In this document: positions 51,629-60,407 of the stretch, in pieces
Layout of the letters: each line of letters opens with the position of its first letter
Position numbering within the stretch: position 1 is the stretch's first letter
Assembly (NCBI RefSeq): GCF_029277445.1
Contig: NZ_CP119566.1
Span: forward strand, 706,001 to 770,000
Direction: 5' to 3'
Source: Pararhizobium qamdonense
Lineage (GTDB): Bacteria; Pseudomonadota; Alphaproteobacteria; Rhizobiales; Rhizobiaceae
DNA length: 64,000 nucleotides
Notes under the pieces: generated by a model
What the model was told of the DNA's origin: nothing
The model's database searches: none
The model's input: only the letters and a program-made list of their open reading frames with translations
Position numbers and translations under genes: made by a program

Positions 51629-52912
51629 ATGACCGCTCCACATCCCTCCAAGACCCATATCGGCAACCACAAACTGCATCCGGAAACCCTGATGCTGAAC
51701 TACGGCTACGATCCGGAGCTCTCCGAAGGCGCGGTCAAGCCGCCGGTGTTTCTGACCTCCACCTTCGTCTTCAAGTCGGCCGAGGAGGGGCGCGATTTCT
51801 TCGATTTCGTGTCCGGCCGCCGCGAACCGCCGGAGGGCACCGGCGCCGGGCTGGTCTATTCGCGTTTCAATCATCCCAATAGCGAGATCGTCGAAGACCG
51901 GCTTGCGGTTTACGAGCGCACGGAAAGCTGTGCGCTGTTTTCCTCCGGCATGTCGGCGATCGCAACGACGCTTCTGGCGTTCGTGCGGCCGGGAGACGCC
52001 GTTCTGCATTCGCAGCCACTTTACGGCGGAACGGAAACACTGCTGGCAAAGACGTTTCTCAACATGGGCGTCGCGGCAGTCGGGTTTGCCGACGGCGTCA
52101 ACGAGGCGTCCGTGCAATCGGCGGCAGAAGAGGCAATGGCGAAAGGCCGGGTGTCGATGATCCTGATCGAAACACCGGCCAACCCCACCAACAGCCTTGT
52201 CGATGTCGCGATGATCCGCAGGATTGCCGATGCGATCGGTGCGAAACAGGGGCATACGCCGATTGTCGCCTGCGACAATACCTTGCTTGGCCCGGTCTTC
52301 CAGCGGCCGATCGAGCATGGCGCCGATATCTCGCTCTATTCGCTGACCAAATATGTCGGCGGTCATTCGGATCTGATCGCGGGGGCGGCTCTGGGCGCAA
52401 AATCGGTGATGAAGCAGGTCAAGGCGCTGCGCGGTGCCATCGGCACGCAACTTGATCCGCATTCCTGCTGGATGCTTGGCCGGTCTCTGGAGACATTGTC
52501 GATCCGCATGGAGAAGGCCAACAGCAATGCGCTCGAGATTGCCAATTTCCTGCGCGATCATCCGAAGGTCGAGGGCATTCACTATCTGCCCTACCACGAT
52601 CCGCAGTCGCCGCTCGGCAAGACCTATGCCGCGCAATGCACCGGCGCGGGATCGACGTTTTCGTTCGATATCGCCGGTGGCCAGCCGGCCTCGTTCAAGT
52701 TTCTGAACGCCCTGCAGATCTTCAAGCTGGCAGTCAGTCTCGGGGGCACGGAATCGCTCGCCAGCCACCCGGCCACCATGACCCATTCCGGCGTGCCGCT
52801 GGACGTTCGCCAAAGGATCGGTGTGCTGGAATCAACCATCCGGCTTTCGATCGGTATCGAACATCCCGACGATCTGATTGCCGACCTGACCATCGCGCTG
52901 GACGCAGCTTGA
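51629..52912 (+). CDS. Cystathionine gamma-synthase family PLP enzyme
   Basis: 427 residues, Cys/Met metabolism PLP family. Motifs: [36 protein letters not shown], and the PLP lysine in [12 protein letters not shown] near residue 240. Substrate (synthase, gamma-lyase or a sulfhydrylase) cannot be separated by eye. It is a single gene with a short hairpin, TGCTGC-AATC-GCAGCA (51597-51612), just before the ribosome binding site. Its proximity to metH and the SfnB locus hints at a sulfur amino acid role but they are several kilobases apart. Confidence 0.85.
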   Translation: MTAPHPSKTHIGNHKLHPETLMLNYGYDPELSEGAVKPPVFLTSTFVFKSAEEGRDFFDFVSGRREPPEGTGAGLVYSRFNHPNSEIVEDRLAVYERTESCALFSSGMSAIATTLLAFVRPGDAVLHSQPLYGGTETLLAKTFLNMGVAAVGFADGVNEASVQSAAEEAMAKGRVSMILIETPANPTNSLVDVAMIRRIADAIGAKQGHTPIVACDNTLLGPVFQRPIEHGADISLYSLTKYVGGHSDLIAGAALGAKSVMKQVKALRGAIGTQLDPHSCWMLGRSLETLSIRMEKANSNALEIANFLRDHPKVEGIHYLPYHDPQSPLGKTYAAQCTGAGSTFSFDIAGGQPASFKFLNALQIFKLAVSLGGTESLASHPATMTHSGVPLDVRQRIGVLESTIRLSIGIEHPDDLIADLTIALDAA

Positions 52913-52947
52913 GGGGGCAACGATTTTTTTCTTAATTTTCGCTTTGT

Positions 52948-52976
52948 CTTGAAATGGTTACATTCCCTTGCCATAT
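52948..52976 (+). promoter_or_regulatory. Sigma-70-type promoter of the candidate sRNA
   Basis: CTTGAA (52948-52953), 17-base spacer, CCATAT (52971-52976). Rhizobial vegetative promoters favour CTTGAC and CTATAT, so both hexamers match at five of six bases with ideal spacing. Confidence 0.55.
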
Positions 52977-52982
52977 TGCACC

Positions 52983-53073
52983 CATGGAATTCGTTTCCAG
53001 CGGTTGACCACGGATGTACTGGCAATGGCTGTCGAGACGGGTCGGAGAGGTCGGGTTCTTACCCGGCCTTTTT
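52983..53073 (+). ncRNA. Candidate ~90-nt small RNA
   Basis: The predicted start near 52983 follows the promoter at 52948-52976. The transcript would end at an intrinsic terminator: AGGTCGGGT (53048-53056), loop TCTT, ACCCGGCCT (53061-53069), then TTTTT. There is no ribosome binding site plus open frame of reasonable length inside. I do not recognise it as a named rhizobial RNA family. It could alternatively be the 3' end of the upstream gene's transcript. Confidence 0.4.
53048..53073 (+). terminator. Intrinsic terminator of the candidate sRNA
   Basis: Nine-base-pair stem with one G-U pair, four-base loop, five U. It lies 136 bases after the cystathionine gamma-synthase-family stop, with a promoter in between. 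Confidence 0.75.
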
Positions 53074-53263
53074 CTTTGGGCGCGCGCTCCGGCGGTTCCT
53101 GCCGCTCGGTTTCTTTTCAAATTGCATTAACGCTGTCGTTTGTATCTCGCCTTTCGCTGAGATGGCCCTACTTGTCATGGCAGATGATCTGGACAGATAC
53201 TCTGGATAAACATTTGCCAAGGCCGTCCGGCCCGCTGGCCGATCCCCTCGACAGGAGAAACCC

Positions 53264-53428
53264 ATGCCCCTTAAATCTCTGATGGCCGTTGCAGCGCTGG
53301 CAATCCTGGCTCTTTCCGGATGCGCAAGCACGGGCGGCACCAACACCACCTATGCCCAGTATCAGGGTTATAGCCCGGTGCCCGATTTCGGCGCGTCCGA
53401 TCCGGGCGGTGTGCGGATCAACTATTAA
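53264..53428 (+). CDS. Small lipoprotein (54 aa)
   Basis: 54 residues. MPLKSLMAVAALAILALSGC is a clean lipoprotein signal with lipobox LSGC (cysteine 20), followed by a short glycine- and tyrosine-rich tail ending GGVRINY. ACAGGAG sits at proper spacing before the ATG. A serine at +3 after the cysteine gives no strong inner-membrane retention signal, so outer-membrane sorting is likely. Function unknown. It is between the candidate sRNA and a tRNA gene. Confidence 0.75.
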   Translation: MPLKSLMAVAALAILALSGCASTGGTNTTYAQYQGYSPVPDFGASDPGGVRINY

Positions 53429-53495
53429 GGTCCGATAGCGAGCGTTATTGCCGGGGATCTGCCTGCACCGCATTTTGATATCTGTGGTGCGTGGT

Positions 53496-53569
53496 GATCC
53501 CAGATGGATTCGAACCATCGGCCTCAGGATTAGGAATCCTGCGCTCTATCCTGCTGAGCTATGGGACCA
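53496..53569 (-). tRNA. tRNA-Arg (anticodon CCT)
   Basis: A 74-base cloverleaf on the minus strand: acceptor stem GGTCCCA/TGGGATC (one G-U), D arm GCTC/GAGC, anticodon stem CAGGA/TCCTG with loop TTCCTAA giving anticodon CCT, and T arm GATGG-TTCGAAT-CCATC. CCA follows the discriminator A in the DNA (53493-53495). It reads AGG codons. No integrated element is attached. Confidence 0.95.
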
Positions 53570-53605
53570 GCCGGAAGAACACTTACAAAAGGCGCAGCCG
53601 GAAGC

Positions 53606-53638
53606 CAAGTGTTTTCCGGGAAGGCAAGTGTTTTCCGG
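53606..53638. repeat. Short direct repeat upstream of the ROK kinase gene
   Basis: CAAGTGTTTTCCGG occurs at 53606-53619 and 53625-53638, 19 bases apart, between the tRNA and the kinase gene. It may be an operator; no regulator is adjacent. Confidence 0.35.
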
Positions 53639-53805
53639 CTCGCTTTTGATGCATTTCACCGAACAGGGTTTTCCGATGTGCGTGATGTCCGGCCGGGGCT
53701 GGCGCCGGAGGCTTTTCCGATGTTAAGCAGTGTGCGGCGAAACGGGGAGGAGACCCGGCCGTAACGGCGCCGCTTTTGATGAAAACCCACAGAGTTTGAT
53801 CCGGC

Positions 53806-54702
53806 ATGTTCATTGGAATTGATTGGGGCGGCACGAAAATGGAAGTCATCGCGCTCGATCGCGATGGCACAACACGGGCAAGGCACCGCATCGCCACGCC
53901 CACCAGCGGCTATGACGCCTGTATCCGCGCCGTACAGGAGCTTGTCGCGGCTGCCGAGCAGATGGCGGGGGAAACTGGGACGATCGGCATCGGCATTCCC
54001 GGCAGTCCCAATCCGCGCACCGGCATCGTGCGCAATTCCAATGCCGTGCTGTTGAATGGCCAGCCTCTCGGGCGCGATCTCGGGCAGGCGCTTGGCCGCG
54101 AGGTGCGCCTGGCCAACGATGCCAATTGCCTGGCGATCTCGGAAGCGGTCGATGGCGCCGGCAAGGATGCGCATACGGTGTTCGGCGTCATCGTCGGCAC
54201 CGGTCATGGCGGCGGGCTTGCAATCGGCAAGCATGTGCATGCCGGCTATCAGGGCATTGCCGCCGAAATCGGCCATTATCCGCTGCCCTGGATGACCAGG
54301 GATGAATATCCCGGCCATAAATGCTGGTGCGGCAAACATGGCTGCCTGGACATGTATGCCTGCGGCACCGGGGTGGAGCTGGATTACCGGCTGACCACGG
54401 GCGTTGACCGGCGCGGCCGCGACATCATCGCCGACAAGCGCAATGGCGAGCCGGTGGCAGTTGCCGTCTATGAACGCTTTGTCGACCGGCTTGCCCGCAG
54501 CCTGGCGCTTTTGACCAATATTATCGATCCGGATGTCTTCGTGCTGGGTGGCGGCATGTCGAATGTCGATGAGATCTACGACGAATTGCCCGACCTGATC
54601 GTCCAATATATCTTCGGCGACAGTTTTGAGACGCCGATCCGCAAGGCGGTGCATGGGGATAGTTCCGGGGTGCGCGGGGCGGCCTGGCTCTGGAAAGATT
54701 GA
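53806..54702 (+). CDS. ROK-family sugar kinase (fructokinase-like)
   Basis: 298 residues. ATP-binding motif IDWGGTKMEV at the N-terminus, catalytic aspartate in LANDANCLA near 104, and the ROK zinc motif GHKCWCGKHGCLDMY near 169-183. It is first in a three-gene operon with a UPF0303 protein and an AGE-family isomerase. If the isomerase forms fructose from mannose, this kinase would make fructose-6-phosphate; that pathway is inferred. The ATG is supported by position rather than a strong ribosome binding site. Confidence 0.87.
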   Translation: MFIGIDWGGTKMEVIALDRDGTTRARHRIATPTSGYDACIRAVQELVAAAEQMAGETGTIGIGIPGSPNPRTGIVRNSNAVLLNGQPLGRDLGQALGREVRLANDANCLAISEAVDGAGKDAHTVFGVIVGTGHGGGLAIGKHVHAGYQGIAAEIGHYPLPWMTRDEYPGHKCWCGKHGCLDMYACGTGVELDYRLTTGVDRRGRDIIADKRNGEPVAVAVYERFVDRLARSLALLTNIIDPDVFVLGGGMSNVDEIYDELPDLIVQYIFGDSFETPIRKAVHGDSSGVRGAAWLWKD

Positions 54703-54722
54703 GGGTAGAAGGGGAATGCAGA

Positions 54723-55217
54723 ATGAGTATTGACGCGGATCTGGAGCGGATTGCCCTTCAGGAAAAGGAGCTGCAATTCGACAGTTTCAGTCTGGAAACG
54801 GCCTGGGCGCTCGGATCGCTGCTGCGTGAAATGGCCGTGGAGCGCAAGCTGGGGGTCGTTATCGACGTGACGCTGTTTTCCATGCCGGTGTTTTATACGG
54901 CACTGGAAGGCTCGACGCCGGACAATCCGAACTGGGTGCGCCGCAAGCGCAACAGCGTGTTCCGCTTTTTGAAAAGCAGCTATGCGGTAGGTTTGTCGCT
55001 TGCGAAGCAGGAGACCACGCTGCAGGCGAAATTCGGCCTGCCGGACGCGGAATTCGCGCCGCATGGCGGCAGTTTCCCGATCGTTGTCAGGGGCACCGGC
55101 TGCGTCGGCGCCGTCACTGTTTCGGGCTTGCCCCAGCGTGACGATCACATCATGGTGGTCGAAGCCCTTGCCACGCTGCTTGGCAAGGATATCGATGGGC
55201 TGAAACTCGGCGAATGA
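54723..55217 (+). CDS. UPF0303 / heme-degrading-domain (GlcG/HbpS-like) protein
   Basis: 164 residues of the UPF0303 family, related to GlcG/HbpS proteins: LGVVIDVTLFSMPVFYTALEGSTPDN in the first half, and APHGGSFPIVV with GCVGAVTVSGLPQRDDH in the second. The ATG at 54723 follows AAGGGG. It lies between the kinase and the isomerase, with an ATGA overlap with the latter, so it belongs to the same operon. Biochemical role is unclear; haem binding known for relatives cannot be assumed. Confidence 0.8.
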   Translation: MSIDADLERIALQEKELQFDSFSLETAWALGSLLREMAVERKLGVVIDVTLFSMPVFYTALEGSTPDNPNWVRRKRNSVFRFLKSSYAVGLSLAKQETTLQAKFGLPDAEFAPHGGSFPIVVRGTGCVGAVTVSGLPQRDDHIMVVEALATLLGKDIDGLKLGE

Positions 55218-56395
55218 GTGTGGACGGACAGATTTCAATGGATATTGCCGGGTTTTCCGAAAAACTGAACGAATGGCTTGCCAACAAGGCGCTGCCGCTC
55301 TGGCGTGACAAGGGCTTTGACGGCGCCGGCGGCGGCTTTGTCGAGACGATCGACATGGCGGGGCAGTCGACGCGGGCCAACCGGCGCGCGCGCGTCCAGC
55401 CGCGGCAGGTCTATTGCTTTGCGGAGGCTGGACGGCGCGGATGGTCCGGCGATTGGCAGACGCCCGCGACCCATGGGCTTGCCTATTTCGACCGGGTCTA
55501 CCTGCAGCCAAGCGGCTTTTATGGCGCGCTGGCGGATGCGGATGGCAATCTTGTCGATCCATCCTTCGATCTCTACAATCAGGCCTTCGCCTTCTTGGCC
55601 TTTGCCTATCTGGCGCAGGTTTTCCCCAGCCGCAAGGCAGAGATGATCGAGCGCAGCAATGCATTGCGCGCGCGGATTGAAGCCCATTGCAAACATCCGG
55701 TGGCGGGGTTCGAGGAGGATAATCCGCCGCGACTGCCGCTCTGCTCCAATCCGCATATGCATCTGTTTGAGGCATGCCTTGCCAGCGAGACGGTCGAAGG
55801 CTTCGACACGGTGGCCTGGACCAATCTGGCCGATGAAATCGCATTCCTCTGCATGGATCATTTCATCGACCGCGAAACCGGCGCCTTGCGCGAATTCTTC
55901 GATCAGGACTGGGCGCCGATGCCTGGTGACAAGGGCCGCATCGTCGAGCCCGGCCATCAGTTCGAATGGGCCTGGCTTCTGTTGCGCTGGGCCGAGCGGC
56001 GCGGAAATGCCGACGGTCTGGTCAAGGCGCGGCGGCTGTTTGAAATCGGCGAGCAATATGGCATCGCCCAGCCGCGCGATGTCGCCGTCATGACGTTGCT
56101 GGATGATTTCTCGGTGGCGGATCCGATTGCCCGGCTCTGGCCGCAGACGGAATGGCTGAAATCGGCCATCCGTTTTGCTGCGCTGACGCAGGGAGAGGAG
56201 CGCGAGCGCTACCTGCGTTCTGCCGTACGCGCCGCAACCGCATTGCAAAGCTTCCTCGATACACCGGTCGAAGGCCTCTGGCGGGACAAGCAGCAGGCGG
56301 ATGGGGTTTTCGTCGAAGAGCCGGCCCCGGCCAGCAGTTTCTATCACATCCTGTGCGCCATCTACGAATTGGACGATTGCCTGAAGCGATTGTAA
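55214..56395 (+). CDS. AGE-family sugar epimerase/isomerase, mannose isomerase-like
   Basis: 393 residues, (alpha/alpha)6 barrel of the N-acylglucosamine 2-epimerase superfamily. RARVQPRQVYCFAEAG, CSNPHMHLFEACLA and PGHQFEWAWLLLRW carry the conserved catalytic histidines of the group. Agrobacterial members include D-mannose isomerases. It overlaps the UPF0303 gene by four bases (ATGA). With the ROK kinase it may convert mannose to fructose and then fructose-6-phosphate. A GC hairpin follows at 56424-56450. Confidence 0.85.
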   Translation: MSVDGQISMDIAGFSEKLNEWLANKALPLWRDKGFDGAGGGFVETIDMAGQSTRANRRARVQPRQVYCFAEAGRRGWSGDWQTPATHGLAYFDRVYLQPSGFYGALADADGNLVDPSFDLYNQAFAFLAFAYLAQVFPSRKAEMIERSNALRARIEAHCKHPVAGFEEDNPPRLPLCSNPHMHLFEACLASETVEGFDTVAWTNLADEIAFLCMDHFIDRETGALREFFDQDWAPMPGDKGRIVEPGHQFEWAWLLLRWAERRGNADGLVKARRLFEIGEQYGIAQPRDVAVMTLLDDFSVADPIARLWPQTEWLKSAIRFAALTQGEERERYLRSAVRAATALQSFLDTPVEGLWRDKQQADGVFVEEPAPASSFYHILCAIYELDDCLKRL

Positions 56396-56423
56396 GTCCA
56401 AGCGACTACTAATGTTTTTGGTG

Positions 56424-56450
56424 CGGCCCGCTTCGAACAGAGGCGGGCCG
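56424..56450 (+). terminator. Hairpin downstream of the kinase-isomerase operon
   Basis: CGGCCCGC (56424-56431) pairs with GCGGGCCG (56443-56450), followed by a weak TTCAGTTT tail. A terminator is likely but not strong. Confidence 0.6.
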
Positions 56451-56487
56451 TTCAGTTTCGAAAAACATCGATGGGCAAACTCATATA

Positions 56488-56510
56488 TTGACATAAAGAT
56501 ATCTTTATGT
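56488..56510 (+). promoter_or_regulatory. metH promoter with 20-bp palindrome (SahR-type operator)
   Basis: ACATAAAGATATCTTTATGT (56491-56510) is a perfect 20-base palindrome overlapping a -35 TTGACA (56488-56493), about 50 bases before metH. A palindrome with the core AAAGATATCTTT is the kind reported for SahR, the ArsR-type S-adenosylhomocysteine-responsive regulator of methionine genes in proteobacteria. I assign it from memory of that motif; no sahR gene is in the window. Confidence 0.65.
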
Positions 56511-56558
56511 GATTGCTGATTTGCAGTTTATTGTCGTTTTCAGAACGGGAGATTTCCC

Positions 56559-59500
56559 ATGTCCGCCATTGATGCACTTTTCGGTGCCGTTTTACCCAAA
56601 CCGGACGGGTCCGAAGTCATGGCCGCGCTGAAAGCAGCCGCCCGCGAGCGCATCCTGATCATGGATGGTGCGATGGGCACGGAAATCCAGCAGCTCGGCC
56701 TTGGCGAAGACCATTTTCGCGGCGACCGCTTCGTTGCCTGCGAATGTCATCTACAGGGCAATAATGACCTTCTGACGCTGACTCAGCCGGGCGCGATCGA
56801 GGAAATCCATTATAACTACGCCATTGCCGGCGCCGATATCCTCGAGACCAACACGTTTTCCTCCACCTCGATTGCCCAGGCCGATTACGGCATGGAAGCG
56901 ATGGTCTATGAGCTCAACCGCGATGGCGCGCGGCTGGCGCGGCGCGCCGGATTGCGGGCGCAGCAGGTCGATGGCAGGCGCCGCTTCGTTGCCGGCGCTT
57001 TAGGCCCGACCAACCGCACGGCGTCGATTTCGCCCGATGTGAACAATCCCGGCTACCGCGCCGTCTCCTTCGATGACCTGCGCATCGCCTATGCCGAGCA
57101 GCTGCGCGGCCTGATCGACGGCGGCACGGATATCGTGCTGATCGAGACCATCTTCGATACGCTGAACGCGAAGGCGGCGATCTTTGCCACCGAGGAAGTG
57201 TTCATCGAAATGGGCATCCGGCTGCCCGTCATGATCTCCGGCACGATCACCGACCTCTCCGGCCGCACGCTGTCGGGCCAGACACCGACCGCGTTCTGGC
57301 ACTCGGTGCGTCATGCCGATCCCTTCACCATCGGCCTCAACTGCGCGCTCGGCGCCAATGCGATGCGCGCGCATCTCGCCGAAATTTCGGGCGTCGCCGA
57401 TACATTCGTCTGCGCCTATCCGAATGCCGGCCTGCCCAACGAGTTCGGCCAGTATGATGAAACGCCGGATGAAATGGCGGCCCAGATCGAGGGCTTTGCC
57501 CGCGAAGGCCTTGTCAACATCGTTGGCGGCTGCTGTGGCTCGACGCCGGCGCATATCCGCGCAATTGCGCAGGCCGTGGCAAAACACGCGCCCCGCGCCA
57601 TCCCCGAAGTGCCGCGGCTGATGAAACTGTCCGGGCTTGAGCCGTTCACGCTCACCAAGGATATTCCCTTCGTCAATGTCGGCGAGCGCACGAACGTTAC
57701 GGGCTCGGCCAAGTTCCGCAAGTTGATCACCGCTGGCGATTATGCGGCGGCACTCGATGTCGCCCGCGACCAGGTGGCCAATGGCGCCCAGATCATCGAT
57801 ATCAACATGGACGAAGGCCTGATCGATTCGAAGCAGGCGATGGTCGAGTTTCTGAATCTTATTGCCGCCGAACCGGATATTGCCCGGGTTCCGGTGATGA
57901 TCGATTCGTCCAAATGGGAGATCATCGAGGCCGGCCTGAAATGCGTGCAGGGCAAGCCGCTGGTCAATTCGATCTCGATGAAAGAAGGCGAGGAAGCCTT
58001 CCTGCACCATGCCCGGCTTTGCCGCGCCTATGGCGCCGCTGTCGTGGTCATGGCGTTCGATGAACAGGGACAGGCGGACACGCAGGCACGCAAGGTCGAG
58101 ATCTGCACCCGCGCCTACAAGCTGCTCACCGAACAGGCCAATTTCGCGCCGGAAGATATCGTCTTCGACCCCAACGTCTTTGCCGTGGCCACCGGTATCG
58201 AGGAGCATAACAATTACGGCGTCGATTTCATCGAGGCGACGCGCGAGATCATCGACACCCTGCCGCATGTGCATATTTCCGGCGGCGTCTCCAACCTGTC
58301 CTTCTCCTTCCGCGGCAACGAGCCGGTGCGCGAAGCCATGCATGCGGTGTTCCTCTATCACGCCATCCAGGCAGGCATGGACATGGGCATCGTCAATGCC
58401 GGTCAGCTGGTGGTCTACGATCAGATCGAGCCGGAACTGAAGGAAGCCTGCGAGGACGTGGTTCTCAACCGCCGTGCCGATTCGACCGAGCGCATGCTGG
58501 AGCTTGCCGAACGCTTCAAGGGCACCGCCGGCAAGGAAGCCAAGGAGCGGGACCTGAAATGGCGCGACTGGGGTGTCGAAAAGCGGCTTGAACACGCGCT
58601 GGTCAACGGCATCACCGAGTTCATCGAGGCCGATACGGAAGAAGCCCGTCAGAATGCCGAGCGGCCGTTGCACGTCATCGAAGGTCCGCTGATGGCCGGG
58701 ATGAACGTCGTCGGCGATCTCTTCGGAGCGGGCAAGATGTTCCTGCCGCAGGTGGTGAAATCCGCCCGCGTGATGAAGCAGGCGGTGGCCATTCTCCTGC
58801 CCTATATGGAAGCCGAACGGCTGGCCGGTGGCGGCCTTGGCGAGCGCAAGAGCGCCGGCAAGGTGCTGATGGCGACGGTGAAGGGCGATGTGCACGACAT
58901 CGGCAAGAATATCGTCGGCGTTGTTCTCGCCTGCAACGACTATGAGATCATCGACCTTGGCGTCATGGTGCCCTCGGCTAGGATTCTGGAGGTCGCCCGC
59001 GAAAAGAATGTCGATATTATCGGCCTCTCCGGCCTGATCACGCCGTCGCTTGACGAGATGGCGCATGTGGCGGCCGAAATGGAACGCGAAGGGTTCAATA
59101 TCCCGCTTCTGATCGGCGGTGCCACCACCAGCCGGGTCCATACCGCAGTCAAGATCCACCCCCGCTACAACCAGGGCCAGGCGATCTACGTCACCGATGC
59201 CAGCCGTGCGGTTGGCGTGGTGTCCAGCCTGCTGTCGCCTGAGATGAAGGGCGGCTATATCGACACCGTCCGGGCCGAATACAAGAAGGTGGCGGATGCG
59301 CATGCCCGCAACGAGCTGGAAAAGCAGCGTCTGCCGCTCGCCAAAGCCCGCGCCAATGCGCAGAAGGTCGATTGGGATTTCTACGAGCCCAAGACGCCGT
59401 CCTTCCTCGGCACCCGGGTTTTCCAGAATTGGGACCTGGCGGAGCTGGCTGAGTATATCGACTGGACGCCGTTCTTCCAGACCTGGGAAATGAAGGGCGT

Positions 59501-60332
59501 CTACCCGAAAATCCTGGACGACGAGCGCCAGGGCGAAGCTGCCCGTGCCCTCTTTGCCGATGCCCAGGCGATGCTGGCCAAGGTCATCACTGAAAAATGG
59601 TTCGCACCGAAGGCCGTTGTGGGCTTTTGGCCGGCCGGTGTTGCCGGTGACGATATCCGCCTGTTTACCGACGAGAGCCGTTCAACGGAACGCGCCACCT
59701 TCTTCACGCTGCGCCAGCAGATGGCCAAGCGCGACGGCCGCCCGAACGTGGCGCTGTCGGACTTCGTTGCTCCCGTCGATAGCGGCAAGCGGGATTATCT
59801 CGGCGGCTTCGTCGTCACTGCCGGTATCGAGGAAGTGGCGATTGCCGAGCGCTTCGAGCGGGCCAATGACGATTATTCCTCGATCATGGTGAAGGCGCTC
59901 GCCGACCGTTTCGCCGAGGCCTTTGCCGAGCGCTTGCACGAATATGTCCGCAAGGAACTCTGGGGTTATGCGGCAGGAGAGACCTTCGCGCCCGGCGAAC
60001 TGGCGGGCGAACCCTATGCCGGTATCCGGCCGGCGCCCGGTTATCCGGCCCAGCCGGATCACACCGAAAAGGCAACGCTGTTTGATCTCTTGAACGCGGA
60101 AGAGGAAATCGGCGTGACGCTGACCGAGAGCTTTGCCATGTGGCCGGGATCCTCCGTCTCCGGCATCTATATCGGCCACCCCGACGCCTATTATTTCGGC
60201 GTCGCCAAGGTCGAGCGCGATCAGGTCGAGGACTATGCGGCACGCAAGGATATGCCGATCGCTGATGTCGAGCGCTGGCTGGGGCCGATCCTGAACTATG
60301 TGCCGGTGCAAAGGGTGGAAGCGGCGGAGTAG
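56559..60332 (+). CDS. metH: Cobalamin-dependent methionine synthase (MetH)
   Basis: 1,257 residues, full length. Methylates homocysteine with 5-methyltetrahydrofolate. Domains in order: homocysteine-binding (about 25-345, zinc ligands in GGCCGS near 322), pterin-binding (about 375-630), cobalamin-binding cap and Rossmann domain with [11 protein letters not shown] near 776, and SAM-binding reactivation domain (about 930-1,230). Single gene controlled by its own palindromic promoter. Recycling of S-adenosylhomocysteine would explain the candidate SahR site. A GC hairpin follows. Confidence 0.97.
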   Translation: MSAIDALFGAVLPKPDGSEVMAALKAAARERILIMDGAMGTEIQQLGLGEDHFRGDRFVACECHLQGNNDLLTLTQPGAIEEIHYNYAIAGADILETNTFSSTSIAQADYGMEAMVYELNRDGARLARRAGLRAQQVDGRRRFVAGALGPTNRTASISPDVNNPGYRAVSFDDLRIAYAEQLRGLIDGGTDIVLIETIFDTLNAKAAIFATEEVFIEMGIRLPVMISGTITDLSGRTLSGQTPTAFWHSVRHADPFTIGLNCALGANAMRAHLAEISGVADTFVCAYPNAGLPNEFGQYDETPDEMAAQIEGFAREGLVNIVGGCCGSTPAHIRAIAQAVAKHAPRAIPEVPRLMKLSGLEPFTLTKDIPFVNVGERTNVTGSAKFRKLITAGDYAAALDVARDQVANGAQIIDINMDEGLIDSKQAMVEFLNLIAAEPDIARVPVMIDSSKWEIIEAGLKCVQGKPLVNSISMKEGEEAFLHHARLCRAYGAAVVVMAFDEQGQADTQARKVEICTRAYKLLTEQANFAPEDIVFDPNVFAVATGIEEHNNYGVDFIEATREIIDTLPHVHISGGVSNLSFSFRGNEPVREAMHAVFLYHAIQAGMDMGIVNAGQLVVYDQIEPELKEACEDVVLNRRADSTERMLELAERFKGTAGKEAKERDLKWRDWGVEKRLEHALVNGITEFIEADTEEARQNAERPLHVIEGPLMAGMNVVGDLFGAGKMFLPQVVKSARVMKQAVAILLPYMEAERLAGGGLGERKSAGKVLMATVKGDVHDIGKNIVGVVLACNDYEIIDLGVMVPSARILEVAREKNVDIIGLSGLITPSLDEMAHVAAEMEREGFNIPLLIGGATTSRVHTAVKIHPRYNQGQAIYVTDASRAVGVVSSLLSPEMKGGYIDTVRAEYKKVADAHARNELEKQRLPLAKARANAQKVDWDFYEPKTPSFLGTRVFQNWDLAELAEYIDWTPFFQTWEMKGVYPKILDDERQGEAARALFADAQAMLAKVITEKWFAPKAVVGFWPAGVAGDDIRLFTDESRSTERATFFTLRQQMAKRDGRPNVALSDFVAPVDSGKRDYLGGFVVTAGIEEVAIAERFERANDDYSSIMVKALADRFAEAFAERLHEYVRKELWGYAAGETFAPGELAGEPYAGIRPAPGYPAQPDHTEKATLFDLLNAEEEIGVTLTESFAMWPGSSVSGIYIGHPDAYYFGVAKVERDQVEDYAARKDMPIADVERWLGPILNYVPVQRVEAAE

Positions 60333-60353
60333 CGTCAGGCTTTCTGCGCACGC

Positions 60354-60384
60354 GCGGGGGCGGTTTCGATTCGACCGCCCCCGC
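60354..60384. terminator. Hairpin between convergent metH and hydrolase genes
   Basis: GCGGGGGCGGT (60354-60364) pairs perfectly with ACCGCCCCCGC (60374-60384) around a nine-base loop. There is no U-tract on either side, so it may stop transcription weakly in both directions. Confidence 0.5.
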
Positions 60385-60407
60385 CCGCCATGGAGCACAA
60401 ATTCAGA

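Larger units (their letters stand above)
52913..53263. other. Intergenic region with candidate sRNA and lipoprotein promoter
   Basis: No protein gene. From left: T-rich tract (52925-52945), an sRNA-like unit with its own promoter and terminator (52948-53073), then a plausible promoter for the 54-aa lipoprotein, TTGTCA (53172-53177) and GATACT (53196-53201). Confidence 0.5.

Noticed and set aside
49666..51672. 668-codon minus-strand open frame opposite the antiporter
   Set aside because: Charged, repetitive translation typical of an antisense frame; the plus frame is a clear CPA2 antiporter with CNBD.
53493..53805. Genomic island attachment site at the tRNA-Arg gene
   Set aside because: tRNA-Arg genes are common integration sites, but no integrase, direct repeat of the tRNA 3' end or atypical gene content adjoins it.
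56396..56558. SAM or cobalamin riboswitch ahead of metH
   Set aside because: The 163-base leader contains a promoter-overlapping palindrome and a terminator hairpin of the upstream operon; I could not find the conserved riboswitch core elements.
57000..59303. 767-codon minus-strand open frame opposite metH
   Set aside because: Shadow of metH; the plus frame has all MetH domains and catalytic motifs.
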